Program-made: the position numbers and the translations under genes
The notes under the pieces: model-generated
Seen by the model: the letters and a program-made list of their open reading frames with translations, nothing else
What the model was told of the DNA's origin: nothing
Database searches by the model: none
Source of the DNA: 66-474 sp035688305
Lineage (GTDB): Bacteria > Pseudomonadota > Gammaproteobacteria > Xanthomonadales > Rhodanobacteraceae
Reading direction: 5' to 3'
Length of the DNA: 13,961 bases
Assembly: GCA_035688305.1 (NCBI GenBank)
Contig: DASSNC010000028.1
Location: forward strand, 1 to 13,961
Part shown: in pieces, positions 6,321 through 13,367 of the stretch
Position numbering within the stretch: the first letter of the stretch is position 1
Layout: every line of letters begins with the position of its first letter

Positions 6321-9300
6321 CCTTGCCGCCGAATTTCATGCTCAGCTGCACGAAATAGGCGCGGCCAACCGGGCTGAACCATGCACGGTCGTAATACGGG
6401 TAACTGGTCCAGGTCGGATCGTATTGCGGCCGCTTGTCGAACAGGTTGTCGATCACCAGCGATGCGTTCAGGCCCGGTGCGATGTGGTAACCCATGGACA
6501 GGTTGTACAGGAACGTTGGCGCGAGCCGCTTGTCGCCGTCGTAGTTGGGCAGGCCGCCGATCCGCGACCCATACAGGGTCCCGGTGAAGTCATGGAAGGT
6601 CCATGTCACCGAAGCGTTGGCCTTGGTGCGCGGGATCAGGTAGTAGTAAAGATCGGTCAGCTGGTTGTCCACCGGCACGTCGGGCGAAAGCTGCGTCTTG
6701 TGCATGATCACGTAGGTGGCACCGAGGTTGAAGTCGAAGGTGCCGGCGCGGCTGGTGTTCAAGCGGTAGTGGGTGTTGAAGTCGATCCCGGATGTCTCGT
6801 CGGTCGCTGCGTTGATGGGCAGCACCAACACCGAGGTGACGCCATCGGGGTTGAATCCCGCATTCGGCGGATTGCGCACGACCTGGCTTTCGATCTGCTG
6901 GCAGAACGACGAGCTGCCGTTCACCGGGTTGCCATTGACATCGGTACCGAGGCGGCAGTCGGCTTCGTAGCGCAGGATGTCGTCGCTGCTCTGGTACTGG
7001 ACTTCGTTGCGGATGTTGATGCGGTAGTAGTCGGCGCTGACGTCGAATTTCTGGTTGGGTGCGTAAACGAAGCCGTACGTGAAGGACTTGCTGGTTTCAT
7101 CCTTGAGCGTGGTGCTGCCGTGGCTGCGACCGTTGTAGTCGATGTCCCAGTCGGAGTCGTCGAAGCAGTCATAGCCCACTTCAGGATTGGCGAGCCGGCA
7201 AAGGTAGTAGTCGGTGCCGCCGGAACTGGAGCCGCTCAGGCCCGCATACAGGTAGGACAAATCCGGTGCGCGGAAACCGGTCGACAGCGATCCGCGCAGC
7301 AGCAGGCTCTGGATCGGGCGGTATTCGAGACCGAGCGAGTAGGTGAATTTGCCGGATGACGTTTCGCTGTACTTGTAGCGGTCGTAGCGGCCAGCCGTGG
7401 TCACGGTCAGTTGCGAAAACACCGGGATGCTGAACTCGTAACCGAGGGCGGCGTGGCTGCGCGAGCCAACCGCGTCGGTGTTGTGCAGGCCGTAGTAGGA
7501 GCCGTCGAGCGACATTGGGTCGGCCTTGAGGCCGAAGTACTGGTTGCCGTATTCGGCGATCGCGGCGAAACCCACCGGACCCGCGGGCAGCTTGAACAGG
7601 TTGGCGTTGGTCAGGGTCAACGACCAGTTCTCTGCGCGGGACTTGTCGTTGTCGATCGAATCCTGGGTGATCGAGCGGAACTGTGCCACGGTCAGCGGCG
7701 TGTACAGCCGGCTGATCGGCGCGTCGTACATCTGGTAGCCGCTGTCGGGATCGATTCCCAGCGACGGTCCGAGGTACAGCGCCTGTGCCTTGGCGGCGAT
7801 CAGTGCCGGCCATTTCTGCTCAAGCGAATTCTGCGAGTGCTCGAAGTTCGCTTCGTAATTCCAGTCGCTCTCGCTGCCGAAGGTGCCCTTGATGCCGGTG
7901 TTCAGCGTCAGGGTATTGCTGATGTTGCGGATCATCCCGGGCTTGAAGCCGCCGTTTTCCTCGATCGTGAAGTAGCGGCGTTGCCACTGTTCGACCTGGC
8001 CGGTGGCCGTGTTGTAGAACGGGGTGTCGGCGCAGTCGCCGTTCAGAGGTTCGCAATTCATCCACTGCAGCGGCGTGTTGTAGCTGTCCTGGTGCGAGGT
8101 ACCGGCCAGCACGTCGAGGTAAAGGTCGGTGTATCCGTTGAAGTGGTAGTTGGCCGACGCGAACAGGTTGGCCATCTTGCGGCCATTCTCCAGCGTGCCG
8201 TAGCCGACATCGTAGTAACTGCCGCAGTAGTTGCCCCAGTTCCTGCGGTGCGCGGAAACGATGGTGCCCATGTCGTAACCGGCCAGTGCCTGGCAGGTGC
8301 CCGGGGGTGGATCGATGTAGTTCTCGTCTTCGTCCATGCGGACCCACACCTGACTCGCGTAGTTGCGGGACGGGTCGATCGGGCTGTCGAGGCGCGAATC
8401 CGTGAAGCTGCGCTGGAAGGCCCAGAGGGGTTTCTCGTCGACCAGTTCAACGCCGAACACGGAGTCGAATTTGCCCTTCGAGAAACCACTGGTGATGTCC
8501 AGCCGCTGGGATCCGCCGCCGCTGTGCTGGGTACCGCCGGCGCGGTAGCTGACGGTGGTGCCGTCGGCCTTCTTCTTGAGGATGATGTTGATGACGCCGG
8601 CCATGGCATCCGAGCCGTATACCGCCGAGGCGCTGCCGGAAAGGATTTCCACGCGCTCGATCAGCGAGGTCGGGATGTTGGAGATGTCGGTGAAGTTGCT
8701 GTTGCCGTCATACGATTGCGGGTAGTCGGCAACCCGGCGGCCGTTCACCAGCACCAGCGTGTGGTTGGGCCCGAGCCCGCGCAGGTCCACGGCTTGCGCG
8801 CCCGGCGAAAAACCGTCGGTGTACTGGTTGTTGTCGAGGGCGCCAAGGTTTTGGCTGAGCGAGGTCATCAGGTCGGGAACGTTGGCGAAACCGCGCCTGG
8901 CGATGTCCTCCGCGGTGATGCTGATCACCGGTGCCGGGCCTTCGAGCTGGGTGCGCGGAATGCGCGAGCCGGTGACCACGATTTCCTGCAGGGTCTTGGG
9001 CTCGGTCGTGCTGCTGGTGGGCGTGCTGGCCGGTGCCGGTGGTTGCGGCGCATCCTTGACGATGACCGCGGCACCGGTGGCGTCGCGGCGCGTGTGGTAG
9101 CCGGTGCCCGCAAGCAACTGACTCAATGCCTGGTCGGTCGTGATCCTGCCGTGCGCACCGCGGGTCTGCACGGCCGACAGTTGGTCCGTGCTGTAGACGA
9201 ACTCCGCACCGGTCTGGTGGGCCAAGGTGGCCAGTGCGGTGACGAGGCTGCCCGCGGGAATGTCGATGGTAGGTGGGGCCGGCTGCTGGGCGAACGCGAA

Positions 9301-9351
9301 TATCGGCAGCAGGCAGACGGCTAGCAACAGGCGGCGTGCGATCAGTTTCAA
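6310..9351 (-). CDS. TonB-dependent outer-membrane receptor with STN signalling domain
   Basis: The protein is a TonB-gated outer-membrane transporter of 1013 residues with a surface-signalling domain. In order: signal peptide 1-21 (ending FAFA), STN domain about 28-98 (contacts FecR-type regulators), a Pro/Thr linker, TonB-box-like EIVVTGS (123-129), plug domain about 130-262 (RGLGPNHTLVLVNGRRV; ending in VEILSGSASAVYGSDAMAGVINIILKK-type sequence), then a 22-strand barrel closing YFVQLSMKF. Four cysteine pairs (353/376, 433/440, 718/729, 799/817) look like disulfide-closed outer loops. I start it at TTG 9351, giving MKLIARRLLLAV, because GGGGAGA lies 7 bases upstream; GTG 9375 would add 8 residues in front. 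It follows the sigma and fecR genes and precedes the peptidase. The ligand is unknown; a peptide is a guess from context. Confidence 0.93.
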   Translation of the reverse strand: MKLIARRLLLAVCLLPIFAFAQQPAPPTIDIPAGSLVTALATLAHQTGAEFVYSTDQLSAVQTRGAHGRITTDQALSQLLAGTGYHTRRDATGAAVIVKDAPQPPAPASTPTSSTTEPKTLQEIVVTGSRIPRTQLEGPAPVISITAEDIARRGFANVPDLMTSLSQNLGALDNNQYTDGFSPGAQAVDLRGLGPNHTLVLVNGRRVADYPQSYDGNSNFTDISNIPTSLIERVEILSGSASAVYGSDAMAGVINIILKKKADGTTVSYRAGGTQHSGGGSQRLDITSGFSKGKFDSVFGVELVDEKPLWAFQRSFTDSRLDSPIDPSRNYASQVWVRMDEDENYIDPPPGTCQALAGYDMGTIVSAHRRNWGNYCGSYYDVGYGTLENGRKMANLFASANYHFNGYTDLYLDVLAGTSHQDSYNTPLQWMNCEPLNGDCADTPFYNTATGQVEQWQRRYFTIEENGGFKPGMIRNISNTLTLNTGIKGTFGSESDWNYEANFEHSQNSLEQKWPALIAAKAQALYLGPSLGIDPDSGYQMYDAPISRLYTPLTVAQFRSITQDSIDNDKSRAENWSLTLTNANLFKLPAGPVGFAAIAEYGNQYFGLKADPMSLDGSYYGLHNTDAVGSRSHAALGYEFSIPVFSQLTVTTAGRYDRYKYSETSSGKFTYSLGLEYRPIQSLLLRGSLSTGFRAPDLSYLYAGLSGSSSGGTDYYLCRLANPEVGYDCFDDSDWDIDYNGRSHGSTTLKDETSKSFTYGFVYAPNQKFDVSADYYRINIRNEVQYQSSDDILRYEADCRLGTDVNGNPVNGSSSFCQQIESQVVRNPPNAGFNPDGVTSVLVLPINAATDETSGIDFNTHYRLNTSRAGTFDFNLGATYVIMHKTQLSPDVPVDNQLTDLYYYLIPRTKANASVTWTFHDFTGTLYGSRIGGLPNYDGDKRLAPTFLYNLSMGYHIAPGLNASLVIDNLFDKRPQYDPTWTSYPYYDRAWFSPVGRAYFVQLSMKFGGKDGG

Positions 9352-9358
9352 GTTGGCG

Positions 9359-9365
9359 TCTCCCC
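9359..9365 (-). promoter_or_regulatory. Ribosome-binding site that decides the TonB-receptor start
   Basis: On the - strand this reads GGGGAGA, a strong Shine-Dalgarno sequence, 7 bases before TTG 9351. It lies downstream of the in-frame GTG 9375, so it can serve only the TTG. Confidence 0.75.
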
Positions 9366-9391
9366 AAGGCGCCACGGCGGCGCTATCAAGC

Positions 9392-9417
9392 CTAGACGAA
9401 CGGACGCCGGGGATTCC
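9392..9417 (-). promoter_or_regulatory. Possible ECF-type promoter before the TonB receptor
   Basis: On the - strand GGAATC (9417-9412) and GTCTAG (9397-9392) resemble GGAAC and GTCTA elements of ECF promoters, with 14 bases between them, about 2 short of the usual spacing. It lies in the 84-base gap between fecR and the receptor, where Fec-type systems place the promoter read by their own sigma factor. It rests on motif likeness alone. Confidence 0.25.
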
Positions 9418-9435
9418 CCCACTCGGATCGCAGCA

Positions 9436-10518
9436 CTAATGGCGGGATGCGGGATGGCGCCGTGACAGCACCACGTCGCCAGCGCGGGCTTCGGCGCGTA
9501 TCGGGAAGACCTGCTGGATCAGGCGCACGAAGGCGCTGCTGTTGGCGAGATGGAAATTGCCACCGATCCGCAACTGGCCGAGCGACGGGTCGGCGAGCAG
9601 GATTTTCTGCTCGTTGTAGCGATTGAATTCAGCGATTGCCTCGGCCAGCGGGGTCTGCCGGAAGACCACGTAGCCGTCGCGCCAGGACAGGTATTCGCGG
9701 GCCGCGTCCAGCGGTACCGCGTGCGTGGACACGATCCCGTTGGCGACCAGTGCCACGCTGCCGGCGGGCAGGTCGGTGAGCGCAAGGTCCGAGCCGTGGG
9801 TGGCTTGCAGGCGCACCACGCCGCGCGTGACCACCACCCGCAGACCCGCCGGGTCGCGCCGCACGTCGAAGCGGGTACCGAGTGCGGTCACCCGATAGGC
9901 GCCCACGTGCACCACGAAGGGCCGCGCGCGGTCGTGCGCGACGTCGAACAAGGCTTCGCCGCGCGACAGATACAGGTCGCGCTGGTGCCGCGACAGCGCG
10001 GCATGCAGTTCGGTATCGCCACCCAATGTCACGTTCGAGCCGTCGGCCAGATGCACGACTTCCTGCGCACCCAGCGCCGTTCCCCAGGCGCCGCGATCGA
10101 CATGGTTCGCGTCGCGCCACCAGGCGTTGCCGACAAGGACGGCGGCCACCAGCAACGTTGCCGCGACCGCCATCCCGATTGACCAGCGCCGCCGCCGCGG
10201 CTGTCGTGGGTTGCGTGCGTGCAGGCGCGCCGCGCCGCCCGCGCCCGGATCTTCGCCCATCGCTCCGGCGAAGTAGGGCGATTGCGCCCACTCACCGCGG
10301 GCCGGGATGCGCGCGCCGAAGCTGCCCGTGGCCATCGTCTTTAGGCGTGCGGCCCCGTTCCACGCGGCCTCCAGGCGCAGGAAGGCCACGCGGTGCGCCG
10401 GGCGTTCCGACAGCCACGCTTGCAGCGCGGATTCGTCGTCGTCACTCCAATCGCCGGCGTCGCGTCGTGCCAGCCAGGTTGCGGCGGTGTGTTCGATTTG
10501 GCGATGCTCGCTGCTCAT
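9436..10518 (-). CDS. FecR-family anti-sigma factor / transmembrane sensor
   Basis: FecR proteins span the inner membrane, hold or activate an ECF sigma factor on the cytoplasmic side and touch the STN domain of a TonB receptor in the periplasm. The 360 residues contain an N-terminal sigma-binding segment of DUF4880 type (about 8-60, ATWLARRDAGDWSDDDE, AWLSERPAHRVAFLRLEAAW), a basic stretch (RQPRRRRW) before one membrane helix (113-133), a FecR domain (about 142-245, VVHLADGSNVTLGGDTEL, YLSRGEALFDVAHD, VTALGTRFDVR) and a C-terminal STN-like domain (about 285-352). The start is ATG 10518, which overlaps the sigma stop as ATGA, the usual coupling for such pairs; the reading frame runs further upstream only by overlapping the sigma gene. 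It is expected to report receptor occupancy to the sigma factor. Confidence 0.93.
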   Translation of the reverse strand: MSSEHRQIEHTAATWLARRDAGDWSDDDESALQAWLSERPAHRVAFLRLEAAWNGAARLKTMATGSFGARIPARGEWAQSPYFAGAMGEDPGAGGAARLHARNPRQPRRRRWSIGMAVAATLLVAAVLVGNAWWRDANHVDRGAWGTALGAQEVVHLADGSNVTLGGDTELHAALSRHQRDLYLSRGEALFDVAHDRARPFVVHVGAYRVTALGTRFDVRRDPAGLRVVVTRGVVRLQATHGSDLALTDLPAGSVALVANGIVSTHAVPLDAAREYLSWRDGYVVFRQTPLAEAIAEFNRYNEQKILLADPSLGQLRIGGNFHLANSSAFVRLIQQVFPIRAEARAGDVVLSRRHPASRH

Positions 10519-11105
10519 GATGGCTCGCGTGCACGCCCGAGCGCATGCGCTGCCGGTTCGCGCGCGGTTTCGGATTCCGTGTCCATGTGGAAGTAGTCGG
10601 TCATGAGTCGCATTCCCTTCGCGATGTGCTTTTCGACGGTCTTGACACTGATGCCAAGCCGTCGCGCGATTTCCTTGTGCGGCAGGTCTTCGACCCGGCG
10701 CAGCCAGACCACTTCGCGGCAGCGGTCGGGCAGGCGGTCCATCGCCCGGGCCAGATGCACGAGCGCCTCGCGGTCGCTGCACCAGCGTTCCGGTTCCAGG
10801 TCATCCTTCAAGACGTGCAGCTGCTCGATATCACCCATCGCCGTGATCGACACGATGCGTTGCCGGCGCACGCGGTCGGCCAGCAGGTTGCGCGCGGTGG
10901 CGAACAGGAAAGATTTGGGCGAGTCGGGGAAACGGTGGGACGCCGCTTCATAGACGCGCATGAAAATCTCCTGGCGCAAGTCCGCGACCTCGTCGTGGTC
11001 GCGCCAGTTCCGATGCAGGAATCGCATCAAGGCGCGCTCGTGCGCCAGCACTTCGCGCACGAACCATGTGTCCAGCGGCTCTCCCATGGGCGGAGCATAC
11101 GCCAT
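10515..11105 (-). CDS. ECF sigma-70 factor, FecI-like
   Basis: This 196-residue protein has region 2 (about 20-84, DEVADLRQEIFMRVYEAA then FLFATARNLLADRVRR, core binding and -10 recognition) and region 4 (about 124-168, LPDRCREVVWLRRVEDLPHKEIARRLGISVKTVEKH, -35 recognition). There is no region 1 or 3, the mark of ECF sigma factors. It is co-translated with the FecR-like gene (ATGA overlap) and upstream of an STN-bearing TonB receptor, so it is most likely FecI-like and transcribes the receptor and peptidase genes when ligand is bound. ATG 11105 is used; ATG 11087 (MGEPLDTWF) is possible, and neither has a strong ribosome-binding site. No Fur box is obvious upstream, so iron control is not indicated. 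Confidence 0.93.
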   Translation of the reverse strand: MAYAPPMGEPLDTWFVREVLAHERALMRFLHRNWRDHDEVADLRQEIFMRVYEAASHRFPDSPKSFLFATARNLLADRVRRQRIVSITAMGDIEQLHVLKDDLEPERWCSDREALVHLARAMDRLPDRCREVVWLRRVEDLPHKEIARRLGISVKTVEKHIAKGMRLMTDYFHMDTESETAREPAAHALGRAREPS

Positions 11106-11223
11106 TCGTGGGCGTTGCCTGCGATCGCAAGCGGAATGGGGGAAGTCGGCTGCGATCTCGTCACGAACATGACGGGTACGCGCCGCGCGGGTGCGGCCGG
11201 GTCATGGCAACGGGGAGAGCGGC
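11106..11223. promoter_or_regulatory. Divergent promoter region between sigma factor and S51 hydrolase
   Basis: These 118 bases must hold promoters for both directions. A perfect 10-base palindrome TGCGATCGCA (11120-11129) has a partial second copy (TGCGATCTCG, 11151-11160). An inverted repeat CGTCA-N6-TGACG lies at 11159-11174 and is operator-like in size. No sigma-70 -35/-10 pair with good spacing is clear on either strand. Confidence 0.35.
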
Positions 11224-12348
11224 ATGCGTGTTTGGGTGGCGAACGGGTTGACCAACTTGGCGTGGCGGGCGATGGCTTTGCTGACACTGGCGTGCGTGGC
11301 TGCCGCCGCGTACGCACAGGCGACCCCGGCATCCAGCGCGGCAACACCGGCCTACGAATACTTCGCGATTGGCAATACCGCCACGCCGACGCACGCGAAA
11401 ACATCACCGGGGCTGATGCTGATGGGTGGCGGGCGTGACCTTGATGCCGCATTCAAGTGGTTTGCGGAGCAGGCCGGCCACGGGCATATCGTGATCCTTG
11501 CGGCCTCGGGCGCCGATGATCTCCAGAAATACGTCTACCACGATGTCGGTGGCGTCGCATCGGTACAGACGCTGGTGTTCCATGCGCGTGCACCGGCCAG
11601 CGATCCGCGCGTACTCGCGATCGTGCGTCACGCCGACGGCATTTTCATTCGCGGCGGGGACCAGGCCAACTACGTGCGCTTCTGGAAGGGCACGCCGCTC
11701 AACCGGTTGCTGAACGCACATGTGCGTGCAGGCAAGCCCATCGGCGGCACCAGCGCGGGGCTCGCGATCCTCGGTGAATGGGGTTACGGCGCCATGGATG
11801 GCGGCAGCATCAAGTCGGACGCGGCACTTGCCGACCCGGTTGGATCGGCGGTGACCTTGGTCGACCACTTCATGCAACTGCACCTGTTGCAGGGCACCAT
11901 CACCGATACCCATTTCGTGCAGCGCCAACGCCTGGGCCGGCTGCTGGCGTTTGTTGCGCGGCTCGCACACGATCACCACACCGCTGCCATCACGGGGCTG
12001 GGCGTCGATCAGGACAGCGTGTTGTTGGTGGACGCAAGCGGGCATGCCCGCTTCCTCAGTTGGCATCCGGACGGTCATGCCTGGGTCGTGATTCCGCGCC
12101 GGTTGCGTGAGGTGGAGCACGCGGGCGGACGCGCGGCATTGGACGCGTTCCTGCGCGCTCGCGTCAGCGCAGGCAAGCCGCTTGATCTTCCGGGGTTCGA
12201 GGTGATCTGGATCGGGACAGGAAGCAGCCTGGAACTGCCCGGGTACAAGATCAGGAACCCGGACTTCCGGCGGCGTATCGACGTGGTGGATGGGAGCATG
12301 CGGGAAATCGCCCCCGGGTCGCCGGCGGCTGCGCCTCGGAAACCCTAG
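11224..12348 (+). CDS. Secreted S51-family serine hydrolase, cyanophycinase-like
   Basis: Cyanophycinases are serine hydrolases of peptidase family S51 that cut the storage polymer cyanophycin into beta-Asp-Arg dipeptides. The 374 residues have a signal peptide (1-31, ending AYA) and the S51 motifs: GGGRDLDAAFKWF (68-80), FIRGGDQANYVRFW (141-154), nucleophile elbow GGTSAG (Ser177), ITDTHFVQRQRLGRL (226-240, Asp228 and His230) and GLGVDQDS (258-265). The Asp/His/Arg spacing matches the substrate pocket of Synechocystis CphB, but its Gln after the Asp is Thr229 here, and the Glu common in GxGxDE is Gln263. GGGGAGAG (11212-11219) upstream picks ATG 11224 over an earlier GTG at 11191. Export means it acts outside the cytoplasm, as do extracellular cyanophycinases of heterotrophs. 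It lies divergent to the sigma/FecR/receptor/peptidase genes. The fold is well supported; the substrate is not. Confidence 0.85.
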   Translation: MRVWVANGLTNLAWRAMALLTLACVAAAAYAQATPASSAATPAYEYFAIGNTATPTHAKTSPGLMLMGGGRDLDAAFKWFAEQAGHGHIVILAASGADDLQKYVYHDVGGVASVQTLVFHARAPASDPRVLAIVRHADGIFIRGGDQANYVRFWKGTPLNRLLNAHVRAGKPIGGTSAGLAILGEWGYGAMDGGSIKSDAALADPVGSAVTLVDHFMQLHLLQGTITDTHFVQRQRLGRLLAFVARLAHDHHTAAITGLGVDQDSVLLVDASGHARFLSWHPDGHAWVVIPRRLREVEHAGGRAALDAFLRARVSAGKPLDLPGFEVIWIGTGSSLELPGYKIRNPDFRRRIDVVDGSMREIAPGSPAAAPRKP

Positions 12349-12400
12349 GTTCAGCGCGGGCGGTGTAGCGTGGCTGCGTCTTCGGCCAGGAGCTGCAGTC

Positions 12401-12895
12401 ATGCGCGCCATTTCGTTCACGCTTGTCGCCGCGGTGCTGCTGGGAGGTTGTGCGATCGCTGCACAGCCCGATCCGGTGCCCGCGGGCAGCGCCGGGATGG
12501 CGGCCGCGCCGGCGGCCGTGGCTGCATCGAAATCGGTGCTGGCGAACCTTGATGGCACCCAATGGCGATTCGAACGGGTCGCCGGGAAGCGCGTCCCGGC
12601 GGCGGTGACCGCAACCTTGCAATTCGCCGACGGGCACGCCTCCGGCAAGGCCGGCTGCAACACCTACGGTGCCAAATACGAGGTGGCGGCGGATGGCGCT
12701 GCGCAGTTCCAGCAGACCCTTTCCACTAAAATGGCCTGCCTGCAGCCAAGCGGCGCGATGCAGGTGGAGCACGGGATTTTTACGGCATTCCAGGAGACCG
12801 CCAAGGTTGAAATGCGGGGTGGGACGTTGGTGTTGCTGGACGCCGCCGGCAAACCGCTGGCCCGTTTGGTGCACACGGCCGCGGCACACCCGTAG
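12401..12895 (+). CDS. META/HslJ-like domain lipoprotein
   Basis: The 164-residue protein has a lipoprotein signal with lipobox LGGC (Cys17), a low-complexity Ala/Pro linker (about 20-45) and one META (DUF306/HslJ-like) domain (about 47-156): LDGTQWRFERVAG, ATLQFADGHASGKAGCNTYGAKY (72-93 or so), a TKMAC segment, then a strand-rich end. Cys86 in GCNTY and Cys113 in MAC are the conserved pair of this domain. META proteins are envelope proteins; HslJ is heat-induced and tied to novobiocin resistance in E. coli, and the biochemical role is unknown. AGGAG (12388-12392) is 8 bases before ATG 12401; the frame opens earlier but overlaps the hydrolase. The 52-base gap suggests co-transcription with the S51 gene. 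Confidence 0.85.
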   Translation: MRAISFTLVAAVLLGGCAIAAQPDPVPAGSAGMAAAPAAVAASKSVLANLDGTQWRFERVAGKRVPAAVTATLQFADGHASGKAGCNTYGAKYEVAADGAAQFQQTLSTKMACLQPSGAMQVEHGIFTAFQETAKVEMRGGTLVLLDAAGKPLARLVHTAAAHP

Positions 12896-12961
12896 AGTGC
12901 CAATCCTGGCTTGCAAGCGGACTCAGCACCTCGGAATTTCGCTGGCCGCTGGCCGCGCGTC

Positions 12962-12988
12962 CACCGCGGGGCTCCCCGGCTCGCGGTG
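12962..12988 (+). terminator. GC hairpin after the META lipoprotein gene
   Basis: CACCGCG (12962-12968) and CGCGGTG (12982-12988) form a perfect 7-pair stem with a G/C-rich 13-base loop. It lies 67 bases past the stop codon and just before the tRNA promoter, where a terminator would be expected. No T run follows, so intrinsic termination is uncertain. Confidence 0.35.
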
Positions 12989-12994
12989 CCATAG

Positions 12995-13023
12995 TTGACT
13001 TGCGGGCCGAGAGCCGCAAAAAT
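12995..13023 (+). promoter_or_regulatory. Likely sigma-70 promoter of the tRNA-tuf cluster
   Basis: TTGACT (12995-13000) and AAAAAT (13018-13023) are 17 bases apart, matching consensus at 5/6 and 4/6. It is the best -35/-10 pair upstream of the tRNAs. The transcript would start about 200 bases before the intact tRNA-Tyr and would include the broken copy at 13113. Confidence 0.5.
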
Positions 13024-13050
13024 ACGCAGTCTTTGTGACGCAAACACGTC

Positions 13051-13081
13051 CAACCCGGGTGTCCCCGTACATGCCGGGTTG
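13051..13081 (+). promoter_or_regulatory. Leader hairpin upstream of the tRNA cluster
   Basis: CAACCCGG (13051-13058) and CCGGGTTG (13074-13081) form a perfect 8-pair stem with a 15-base loop, between the likely promoter and the first tRNA-like sequence. It may be a processing or pausing structure; no T run follows. Confidence 0.4.
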
Positions 13082-13112
13082 TTCGCGTCGGTGAGTTAAA
13101 TCAAAAGTTTCC

Positions 13113-13195
13113 GGAGGGATACCCAAGCGGCCAACGGGGGGCAGACAGTGAAGTGTGATCTGCTGGCTTACGTCTCGTTGAACGTCAGGGCGCCG
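13113..13195 (+). pseudogene. Broken tRNA-Tyr copy (5' part kept, T-arm and 3' acceptor lost)
   Basis: From 13105 the sequence repeats that from 13216, including the 8 bases before the tRNA: acceptor 5' strand GGAGGGA, D-arm and 5' anticodon stem match almost exactly, apart from one extra G in the G run. The anticodon loop is 13 bases (13146-13158) instead of 7, with no usable GTA. TCTGCTGGCTTACG after it is kept to 13172, then likeness fades. There is no TTCGA T-loop and no TCCCTCC to pair with the acceptor, so it cannot be a working tRNA. The 3' limit is approximate. Confidence 0.8.
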
Positions 13196-13223
13196 TCCAC
13201 CGCAATTCAAAACCCAAGTTTCC

Positions 13224-13309
13224 GGAGGGATACCCAAGCGGCCAACGGGGGCAGACTGTAAATCTGCTGGCTTACGCCTTCGGTGGTTCGAATCCACCTC
13301 CCTCCACCA
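13224..13309 (+). tRNA. tRNA-Tyr (anticodon GUA)
   Basis: This intact class II tRNA reads the tyrosine codons UAC and UAU. The acceptor stem is GGAGGGA (13224-13230) with TCCCTCC (13299-13305), the discriminator is A13306 and CCA is encoded (13307-13309). The anticodon stem GCAGA/TCTGC encloses CTGTAAA with GTA at 13258-13260, followed by a long variable arm and a T-arm with TTCGAAT. It heads the tRNA-Tyr-Gly-Thr-tuf cluster typical of gammaproteobacteria and is flanked on both sides by partial copies of itself. Confidence 0.97.
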
Positions 13310-13335
13310 GCTACAGCGAGTACAAGACATTTCGT

Positions 13336-13360
13336 GGAGGTGGATGCTGAACCACCGAAG
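13336..13360 (-). repeat. Inverted partial copy of the tRNA-Tyr T-arm
   Basis: GGAGGTGGAT (13336-13345) and GAACCACCGAAG (13349-13360) are the reverse complement of 13292-13301 and 13278-13289 in the intact tRNA-Tyr; only the loop bases between differ. It could pair with the 3' third of the tRNA, or form a perfect 8-pair hairpin (GAACCACC 13349-13356, GGTGGTTC 13368-13375) with the direct copy that follows. Confidence 0.75.
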
Positions 13361-13367
13361 ATGAAAT

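Noticed and set aside
5764..9324. Two long + strand frames (531 and 637 codons) opposite the peptidase and TonB receptor
   Set aside because: Both lie antisense to clearly recognised genes and show no motif or ribosome-binding site.
10519..10782. 88-residue N-terminal extension of the FecR-like protein
   Set aside because: It overlaps the sigma factor gene in another frame; ATG 10518 with the ATGA overlap fits the FecI-FecR pattern.
13105..13253. CRISPR-like direct repeat
   Set aside because: Only two copies, both explained by tRNA-Tyr sequence; no repeat-spacer array is present.
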